A stretch of DNA of 60,869 bases from Bacillus sp. IITD106 (GTDB lineage Bacteria > Bacillota > Bacilli > Bacillales > Bacillaceae_C), in the NCBI RefSeq assembly GCF_019459225.1, contig NZ_JAIAZY010000025.1, positions 1 through 60,869 on the forward strand. Reading direction: 5' to 3'. The notes beneath the pieces were generated by a model, which saw only the letters and a list, made by a program, of their open reading frames with translations, had not been told where the DNA came from and did not search any database. Positions 54,999-60,869 of the stretch are shown in pieces; position 1 is the stretch's first letter, and each line of letters starts with the position of its first letter. The position numbers and the translations under genes are program-made.

Positions 54999-55604
54999 AT
55001 GACATCACGCATAGAGCTAAATAAAAAAAAGATCATTTGCATTGGGACATCAACTGGAGGTCCACGAGCTTTGCAAGCGGTTTTAACAAGATTACCTAAA
55101 GATTTGGATGCATCTATTGTTATTGTTCAACATATGCCGCCGAAATTTACTAAATCGTTGGCAGATAGATTAAACACCATTTGTGAAATAGACGTCAAAG
55201 AAGCAGAAGATGGCGAAACATTAAAAGAAGGAACAGCGTACATTGCTCCCGGTGGAAGACATCTTACGATTGTACAAACAGCGGCAAGGGAAAGAATAAA
55301 AATAGTAGACAGTCCTCCTGTTAATGGGCATCGTCCATCCGTTGATGTCTTGTTCAATTCCATTCATCATTTAGCGAATTTCGATAAAATTGCTGTCATT
55401 ATGACAGGAATGGGTGCTGATGGTGCAGCTGGTTTGGTAGAATTAAAGAAAGACAGCAATGTTTTCGCGATAGCGGAATCTGAGGAAAGCAGCATTGTTT
55501 TTGGAATGCCAAATGCAGCCATTGCTACTAACAAAGTCGATGCTATTGTGAAACTTAATGATATAGCCGATTCAATCTTGAATTATATGAAAAAAAGGAC
55601 GTGA
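54999..55604 (+). CDS. cheB: Stand-alone chemotaxis methylesterase CheB (no receiver domain)
   Basis: Removes methyl groups from receptors and deamidates receptor glutamines. Only the catalytic domain is present (201 residues): Ser18 in GTSTGGPRAL, His45 in VQHMPP and Asp141 in GMGADGA form the triad. The normal N-terminal receiver domain and linker (about 150 residues) are missing, and the 25 bases between flhG and this gene leave no room for them. The ATG follows AGAGGAG, so this is a clean start, not a frameshift. Activity would not be controlled by phosphorylation of CheB itself. Confidence 0.93.
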   Translation: MTSRIELNKKKIICIGTSTGGPRALQAVLTRLPKDLDASIVIVQHMPPKFTKSLADRLNTICEIDVKEAEDGETLKEGTAYIAPGGRHLTIVQTAARERIKIVDSPPVNGHRPSVDVLFNSIHHLANFDKIAVIMTGMGADGAAGLVELKKDSNVFAIAESEESSIVFGMPNAAIATNKVDAIVKLNDIADSILNYMKKRT

Positions 55605-55608
55605 GCTT

Positions 55609-57648
55609 ATGGATATGAATCAATATTTAGATGTATTTATCGATGAAAGCAAAGAGCATTTATTAACACTAAATCAAAATTTGCTTGAATTAGAAAAAGA
55701 TCCGCATAATCTTGAAATCGTTAATAATATTTTTAGAGCTGCTCATACGTTAAAAGGTATGTCTGCTACAATGGGGTATACAGATTTAGCTAACCTTACC
55801 CATATTATGGAAAATGTTTTAGATGGAATTAGAAATGAAAAAATGAAAGTGACTTCCCATTTACTAGATATAGTATTTCTTGCTGTCGACGATTTGGAAG
55901 AGATCGTAGAATCGATCGCTTCAGGCGGGGATGGAACTCGTGATGTAAGTGCTGTTATTTCTAAATTGGAACGAATAGAGCAAGGAAAAGCAGCGAATAT
56001 GAATGATAATAGCAAAAAAGAAATTGCTGCTGCTTTAGAATCTGTTACATATCCGAAAAATAAATATGACCAATATGAAAAAACAGTAATCGAGCAATCT
56101 AAGGAACAAGGTTATGATTGTTACGAACTTACAATTTCATTGCGTCCCGATTGTTTATTAAAAACTGCCCGTGTGTTTATGGTTTTTGAAGTGTTGGAGA
56201 AATGTGGCGACGTCATAAAATCAAATCCGCCAGTTGAACAATTAGAGGAAGAACAGTTTGATTCAGAGTTTACTGTAACACTGATTACGAAAGAATCCGG
56301 GGAAGATCTCGGTAAAAAAATCATGAAAATTTCGGAAATTGATTCCGTGGAGACGAATTTAATCGATCCTCTTTCTATCAATGAAAACGATGACGGTGAT
56401 ACTTCAGTAGAATCAAATATTAATGAAACGAAAACAGAGGATTCGTTATCGGCATCTCCGAAAAAGCAGGAAGCTTCAGAGAAGAAGCAACCTAAAGCAT
56501 CTAATAAAACCATAAGGGTAAATATAGAGCGTCTAGATATGCTAATGAATCTTTTTGAAGAGCTTGTCATTGACAGAGGGCGTTTAGAGCAAATCGCTCA
56601 AGATATTGAGAATGCTGATCTCGCTGAAACAGTAGAAAGAATGACTCGTATTTCCGGCGATCTGCAAAGCATCATCTTAAATATGAGAATGGTGCCAGTT
56701 GATAATGTATTTAATCGATTTCCACGAATGGTTAGACAGCTGGCAAAGGATTTGGACAAGCTGCTTGAATTGGAAATTAGCGGAGCTGAAACGGAATTGG
56801 ATCGAACGGTCATTGATGAAATTGGTGATCCTATCGTCCATTTACTACGGAATGCAATTGACCATGGAATTGAAAGCCCTGAAGTACGTAGAGTAAACGG
56901 AAAACCTGAAACAGGTACTATTCAATTAAAAGCATATCATAGTGGCAACCACGTATTCATTGAGATTGAAGATGACGGTGCAGGTATTAATAGAAACAAA
57001 ATAATTGATAAAGCAATCTCAAAGGGGATTATTACACAAAATGAAGCATCTGAACTTACGGATACAGAAGCATTTGAGTTGATTATGGCTCCAGGATTTT
57101 CGACTGCAGAAACGATTTCGGATATATCAGGACGTGGAGTAGGCTTAGACGTAGTCAAATCTAAAATTCAATCATTGGGTGGAAATGTGTCCATCAATTC
57201 AGTGGAAGGAAAAGGTTCAACTTTTTCCATTCAATTACCACTAACGCTATCGATTATTTCCGCTATGCTGATTGAAATTGGACCTGAAAAATACGCAATC
57301 CCTTTATCTTCTATAATCGAAACAGCAATTATTAAAAAATCAGAGATTATGGTAGCCCATAATCAACAAGTCATCGATTTCAGAGGGAAAGTAGTTCCAC
57401 TTGTATCTTTGAAGGAAATTTTTGGGCTTCCTATTGAAAATGATTTAGATGAGTTTGTATCAATCGTAATCGTTCGAAAAGGCGAAAAAATGGCAGCCCT
57501 TATCGTAGACTCGTTTATAGGGCAGCAGGAAATTGTGCTTAAGTCACTTGGGAATTATTTGACGGAAGTGTTTGCGATTTCAGGCGCGACCATTTTAGGT
57601 GATGGACAAGTAGCTCTCATCATTGATTGCAATGCATTAATCAAATAA
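55609..57648 (+). CDS. cheA: Chemotaxis histidine kinase CheA
   Basis: Central kinase of chemotaxis (679 residues). P1 has the phosphorylated His in FRAAHTLKGMSATMG; P2 (about residues 145-255) binds CheY; after a Ser- and Lys-rich linker, P3 (RVNIERLDMLMNLFEELVIDRGRL) dimerises. P4 shows the N box LLRNAIDHGIESP, G1 DDGAGIN and G2 GRGVGLDVV. P5 (from about residue 545) is CheW-like. It lies four bases after cheB. Confidence 0.97.
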   Translation: MDMNQYLDVFIDESKEHLLTLNQNLLELEKDPHNLEIVNNIFRAAHTLKGMSATMGYTDLANLTHIMENVLDGIRNEKMKVTSHLLDIVFLAVDDLEEIVESIASGGDGTRDVSAVISKLERIEQGKAANMNDNSKKEIAAALESVTYPKNKYDQYEKTVIEQSKEQGYDCYELTISLRPDCLLKTARVFMVFEVLEKCGDVIKSNPPVEQLEEEQFDSEFTVTLITKESGEDLGKKIMKISEIDSVETNLIDPLSINENDDGDTSVESNINETKTEDSLSASPKKQEASEKKQPKASNKTIRVNIERLDMLMNLFEELVIDRGRLEQIAQDIENADLAETVERMTRISGDLQSIILNMRMVPVDNVFNRFPRMVRQLAKDLDKLLELEISGAETELDRTVIDEIGDPIVHLLRNAIDHGIESPEVRRVNGKPETGTIQLKAYHSGNHVFIEIEDDGAGINRNKIIDKAISKGIITQNEASELTDTEAFELIMAPGFSTAETISDISGRGVGLDVVKSKIQSLGGNVSINSVEGKGSTFSIQLPLTLSIISAMLIEIGPEKYAIPLSSIIETAIIKKSEIMVAHNQQVIDFRGKVVPLVSLKEIFGLPIENDLDEFVSIVIVRKGEKMAALIVDSFIGQQEIVLKSLGNYLTEVFAISGATILGDGQVALIIDCNALIK

Positions 57649-57666
57649 TTGTAAGGAGCTGATACT

Positions 57667-58134
57667 ATGAATCATGTGATAGCGACCGATCGAAAAGTAA
57701 TTGTTTTATTACTAAACGATAAAGAATATTCTATTTCAGTTGAACATGTCACTGCAATTGAAAAGATGCTGCATATAACTAGGGTGCCAAACGTCCCTCC
57801 GTTTATAAAAGGTGTAACGAATTTACGCGGTGTTATTATCCCAATCATTGATTTAAAAAGACATTTTAATCTTGGGGATGCAGAGTATACCGACAGTACA
57901 AGGATCATAATCGTTTCCTATAAAAACATGACTGTAGGAATGATTGTAGATGAAGCTAACGATGTTTTAGATATTCCGGAGTCTGTCATTGAACCATGTC
58001 CAGATGTTGCAGGAGCTGCACCGGCTGAATTCATTAGTGGGGTTGCAAACTTGGATAAACGGCTTGTTCTATTGTTAAATCTTGAAAATATCATAAATCC
58101 CCTTTCTTTTAAGGATGAGATTTATGGAGCTTAA
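57667..58134 (+). CDS. cheW: Chemotaxis coupling protein CheW
   Basis: Adaptor (155 residues) that links receptors to CheA. EYSISVEHVTAIEKM, RVPNVPPFIKGVTNLRGVIIPIIDLK and the C-terminal ISGVANLDKRLVLLLNLENI are the CheW pattern. It ends overlapping the cheC start. Confidence 0.96.
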   Translation: MNHVIATDRKVIVLLLNDKEYSISVEHVTAIEKMLHITRVPNVPPFIKGVTNLRGVIIPIIDLKRHFNLGDAEYTDSTRIIIVSYKNMTVGMIVDEANDVLDIPESVIEPCPDVAGAAPAEFISGVANLDKRLVLLLNLENIINPLSFKDEIYGA

Positions 58135-58762
58135 ACAAGTTATTACCCCCTTTCAATTAGATATATTAAAAGAAATTGGCAATATTGGGGCTGGGAATGC
58201 AGCTACAGCCCTTTCTGTTTTAGTAGGAAAAAATATTGATATGAAAGTTCCCTCAGTCAAAATTGTAACATTTGATGAAATGCTGGAAATGGCTGGTGGC
58301 CATGATACAATTGTTACCGCGGTATTTTTGCGGGTGGAAGGTGATGCATCAGGTAGTATGTTTTTTATCCTTCCAATCGAGCAAGCAACGAAATATGTCC
58401 AGAGATTAACCGGAGACTCGACATTTTCTTTTGATAATCCTCCTTATTCTGAAATGGGACTTTCAGCTATGCAAGAATTAGGAAATATATTGTCGGGTTC
58501 TTATTTATCATCGCTATCAGATTTCACGGGTCTGGATCTACATCCTTCCGTTCCGTCTATCAGTATTGATATGGCAGGAGCTATCATTAGCTATGGATTG
58601 ATTGAATTATCACATTCACAAGATTATGCGATCGTAATTGATACGGCGTTAAATGAAGAAAATACAAATTCAGATAGTGTGAACGGACATTTTTTCCTGC
58701 TTCCTGATCCTGAATCATTTTCTGTCATATTTAATACATTAGGAGTCGACATGAATGATTGA
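58124..58762 (+). CDS. cheC: CheY-P phosphatase CheC
   Basis: Adaptation protein (212 residues) of the Bacillus pathway that dephosphorylates CheY-P and is stimulated by CheD. Both active sites are intact: DILKEIGN near the N-terminus and SAMQELGN in the second half. ATG 58124 follows AAGGATGAG; ATG 58115 is inside that site. The gene overlaps cheW before it and cheD after it. Confidence 0.95.
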   Translation: MELKQVITPFQLDILKEIGNIGAGNAATALSVLVGKNIDMKVPSVKIVTFDEMLEMAGGHDTIVTAVFLRVEGDASGSMFFILPIEQATKYVQRLTGDSTFSFDNPPYSEMGLSAMQELGNILSGSYLSSLSDFTGLDLHPSVPSISIDMAGAIISYGLIELSHSQDYAIVIDTALNEENTNSDSVNGHFFLLPDPESFSVIFNTLGVDMND

Positions 58763-59249
58763 TACGGTAGTTAGGGTAGGAATTGCAGATATGAAGATCG
58801 TTAAGTCACCTGACAAAATTAGAACTTCAGGACTGGGATCATGCGTCGGAGTAGTCGTGTATGATAAGCAGTTGAATATTGCAGGACTCGCCCATATTAT
58901 GTTGCCTGATTCTGCACTTGCTCGCGGTGATAAAGCAATCAATAAGGCGAAATTTGCTAATACTGCTCTTAAAGAAATGACTCGCATTCTTATATCTAAA
59001 GGCGCGAGCATAACAAGGCTTAAAGCCAAGATAGCCGGTGGAGCGCAAATGTTTCATTTTTCATCACAAAATGATCAGATGAGAATTGGTCCACGTAATA
59101 TAGAAGCGGTAAAAAAAGAGTTAAAATCATTGAACATTCAACTCGTTGCCGAGGATACCGGGGGACATAGTGGCAGGACGATAGAATTCGATACGGAGAC
59201 ATGTATGCTGCAAATAAAAACAGTATATCAAGAAATGTTTGAAATTTGA
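58755..59249 (+). CDS. cheD: Receptor glutamine deamidase CheD
   Basis: Deamidates receptor glutamines and binds CheC (164 residues). The catalytic cysteine is in SGLGSCVGVVVYD and the histidine in GLAHIMLP. IAGGAQMF and the C-terminal GGHSGRTIEFDTET are also typical. GGAG lies nine bases before the ATG, inside cheC. Confidence 0.96.
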   Translation: MIDTVVRVGIADMKIVKSPDKIRTSGLGSCVGVVVYDKQLNIAGLAHIMLPDSALARGDKAINKAKFANTALKEMTRILISKGASITRLKAKIAGGAQMFHFSSQNDQMRIGPRNIEAVKKELKSLNIQLVAEDTGGHSGRTIEFDTETCMLQIKTVYQEMFEI

Positions 59250-59291
59250 TTGGCATACTAAGATCGCTTGTAACTGTGAGGAGGAAGCAAA

Positions 59292-60047
59292 TTGTCAAAC
59301 TCACCAACGATGGAAGAAAAGAGATATTGGGAGCTTTGGACTCATTCCCGCGATGCTGAAGCAGGAGATATGCTTGTAGAAAAATATATGCCTTTAGTTT
59401 CTTATCATGTTCAACGCATATCAGTAGGATTGCCAAGAAACGTCAGTAGAGAAGAACTTAAAAGCTTAGGGCTTTTAGGACTCTTAGATGCTTTAAATAA
59501 ATATGATATATCTAGAGATCTAAAGTTTGATACATATGCTTCTTTTCGAATTAGAGGTGCTATTATAGACGGACTTCGAAAAGAAGATTGGCTCCCAAGG
59601 AGTACGAGAGAAAAGGTAAAAAAAATAGAAGCTGCGACACAAATGCTTGAGCAAAAATTAATGCGCCATGCTTCTGTAGAAGAAATAGCATCCGAGAGTG
59701 GATTTACTGAAGATGAAGTTTGCAGAACTTTAAATGAGCATTTTTTTGCAAGTGTATTGTCGATGGATGAGCAAATTTATGATCAAGACGAGGAAAGTCA
59801 AAGCCATAATATTAAGGATGATGAAACCCTCACTCCAGAAGAACAGCTAGTGAAAAATGAATGGCTAAAAGATCTTGAAGAGGCACTTTTAAATCTTAAT
59901 GAAAAAGAGCAGCTCGTTTTAAGTCTATTTTATAAGGAAGAATTGACTTTTACTGAAATTGGGGAAATCTTGCAATTATCCACTTCAAGAATTTCTCAAA
60001 TTCATTCAAAGGCGATTGCTAAATTAAAAGGTGTACTTCTTACATAA
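59292..60047 (+). CDS. sigD: RNA polymerase sigma factor SigD
   Basis: Sigma-28-type factor (251 residues) for flagellin, motor, autolysin and receptor genes. Region 2 has LKFDTYASFRIRGAIIDGLRKEDWLPRS, and region 4 FTEIGEILQLSTSRISQIHSKA. It starts with TTG after GAGGAGG. Being near the end of a long operon makes its level sensitive to operon transcription, as known in B. subtilis. Confidence 0.97.
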   Translation: MSNSPTMEEKRYWELWTHSRDAEAGDMLVEKYMPLVSYHVQRISVGLPRNVSREELKSLGLLGLLDALNKYDISRDLKFDTYASFRIRGAIIDGLRKEDWLPRSTREKVKKIEAATQMLEQKLMRHASVEEIASESGFTEDEVCRTLNEHFFASVLSMDEQIYDQDEESQSHNIKDDETLTPEEQLVKNEWLKDLEEALLNLNEKEQLVLSLFYKEELTFTEIGEILQLSTSRISQIHSKAIAKLKGVLLT

Positions 60048-60062
60048 CGGAGGTATATAAAA

Positions 60063-60374
60063 GTGAGCCTTAAATCAATCGAAATGCAAGTTGCCCTTCC
60101 AAGAACGATAGAAGCAGGGAAAATCTCCGAGCAGCTTCAACAGAGAGGTCAAATCATCTTAGATCAAGCGACGAGGGAAATGGAAGAAAAAGTGGAACGA
60201 GAGCGCCATGGGATAATAGAAACAGATCGAAAAGAAAAATTGTTATTAAAAGATGACACTTCTTCCCATCAAAATAGCGACAAGCACCAATCTCAAAACA
60301 AAAAAGAAAAAAAAGCAAAAAAAGTGGAGCAGGCTCACCCTTATAAAGGAAAAACAATTGATTACAACGGGTAG
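60063..60374 (+). CDS. Small charged protein of unknown function downstream of sigD
   Basis: Hypothetical protein of 103 residues between sigD and swrB. The first 30 residues (SIEMQVALPRTIEAGKISEQL) look ordered; the rest is very rich in Lys, Glu, Gln and His, including the run NKKEKKAKKV, and is likely disordered. It starts with GTG after a good GGAGG. I know of similar short genes after sigD in other Bacillaceae but not in B. subtilis. No function can be given. Confidence 0.75.
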   Translation: MSLKSIEMQVALPRTIEAGKISEQLQQRGQIILDQATREMEEKVERERHGIIETDRKEKLLLKDDTSSHQNSDKHQSQNKKEKKAKKVEQAHPYKGKTIDYNG

Positions 60375-60382
60375 GGATCATA

Positions 60383-60869
60383 TTGACCGGCATACTAATC
60401 TTTATCTTATTTATGATGAATACTTTCTTGATTTTTGCTGTCGTACTTTTATATCAGCGTCAAAATCGTTTCAAAGAGATGGAAGAAAATCAACGAAAAA
60501 TCCAACAAGAATCAGAAGAAATGTTATCAGCATTCCTTTTTGAATTAAAAGAAGAAAATCAGTCATTTATTTCGAAATTTCAACAGGATAACATTCAAAC
60601 AAATCTAGTAAATATACCGAAAGAAGAAACGAGAGAAATCAGTAAGCAAGAAGAGCCTATTGCCGCCGAAACATATTCGAGGATGCTGGCGTCGGAAGCA
60701 TACCAAAATTCAAATAAAAAGATGAATGCTGAAGAAAATATTGAAAAAACGTTTGCAGAACAAGTGGAAATATTAGCACGAAAGGGATTATCCAGCATCG
60801 AAATAGCTAGACAATTAAAAAAAGGAAAAACAGAGGTAGAGCTTCTTCTTAAGTTTCATAAAAATCAAA
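60383..60869 (+). CDS. swrB: Swarming regulator SwrB (partial, cut by window end)
   Basis: Open frame that runs off the window with no stop. It begins with TTG 60383 behind TAGGGAT, nine bases after the previous gene. An N-terminal membrane segment (about residues 3-24, GILIFILFMMNTFLIFAVVLLY) is followed by a charged coiled coil and a small C-terminal helix-turn-helix-like end (LARKGLSSIEIARQLKKGKTE, then VELLLKF). This matches B. subtilis SwrB, which activates basal-body completion and sigma-D, in layout and position. Confidence 0.8.
   Translation, partial: MTGILIFILFMMNTFLIFAVVLLYQRQNRFKEMEENQRKIQQESEEMLSAFLFELKEENQSFISKFQQDNIQTNLVNIPKEETREISKQEEPIAAETYSRMLASEAYQNSNKKMNAEENIEKTFAEQVEILARKGLSSIEIARQLKKGKTEVELLLKFHKNQ

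Noticed and set aside
56121-56570. Minus-strand open frame of 149 codons within cheA
   Set aside because: It lies opposite the P2-linker-P3 region of CheA; the Ser- and Phe-rich translation is what antisense of Glu/Lys-rich coding gives.

Overview
This is a low-GC Gram-positive chromosome segment from a Bacillus-like bacterium (Bacillaceae). The evidence is a gene order that follows the Bacillus subtilis yloU-to-swrB region almost gene for gene, strong GGAGG-type ribosome binding sites, frequent TTG and GTG starts, and Bacillus-specific genes (fapR, ylxM, codY, fliY, cheC, cheD, swrD, swrB). It differs from B. subtilis in carrying a type I signal peptidase gene between rplS and rbgA and an extra small flagellar-operon gene between flgD and flgE. 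It also has no trmFO between topA and xerC, and its CheB lacks a receiver domain. Every convincing gene is on the + strand. I saw no tRNA, rRNA, CRISPR array, prophage or complete insertion sequence.

Layout. (1) 190-6045: Asp23-like yloU, fatty-acid kinase fakA, the two-subunit L-serine dehydratase sdaAB-sdaAA, and the helicase recG. (2) 6064-9770: the FapR-controlled lipid operon fapR-plsX-fabD-fabG-acpP, with a FapR-like operator in front. (3) 9797-17016: rnc, smc, ftsY, ylxM, ffh (RNA processing, chromosome condensation, SRP targeting). (4) 17141-22355: rpsP, khpA, ylqD, rimM, trmD, rplS (with a structured leader), lepB, rbgA, rnhB (ribosome building, tRNA modification, secretion, RNase HII). 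(5) 22369-23945: ylqG-ylqH, which resemble the C-terminal parts of FliK and FlhB. (6) 24023-29462: sucCD, dprA and topA. (7) 29875-33680: xerC-hslV-hslU-codY. (8) 33872 to the right edge: the fla/che operon, covering the rod, MS ring, C ring, export apparatus, hook, chemotaxis core and sigD, and ending in a swrB cut off by the window.

How the genes work together. The fla/che genes overlap or sit a few bases apart and are clearly one transcription unit. They build the basal body and the flagellar export gate, place it (FlhF, FlhG), control its switch (CheY, FliM, FliY, CheC), set receptor modification (CheB, CheD, CheA, CheW) and end with the late-flagellar sigma factor. CodY, encoded just upstream, represses motility genes in B. 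subtilis when nutrients are plentiful.

I found no wholly new system. The observations most worth checking are: a dprA reading frame whose only well-placed start is an ATT codon behind a good ribosome binding site; a hairpin that separates a strong Shine-Dalgarno sequence from the swrD start, so that folding would restore normal spacing; a free-standing CheB methylesterase without its receiver domain; the absence of trmFO, with a 115-base imperfect palindrome in its usual place; and an HslV without the N-terminal serine reported as nucleophile in B. subtilis.
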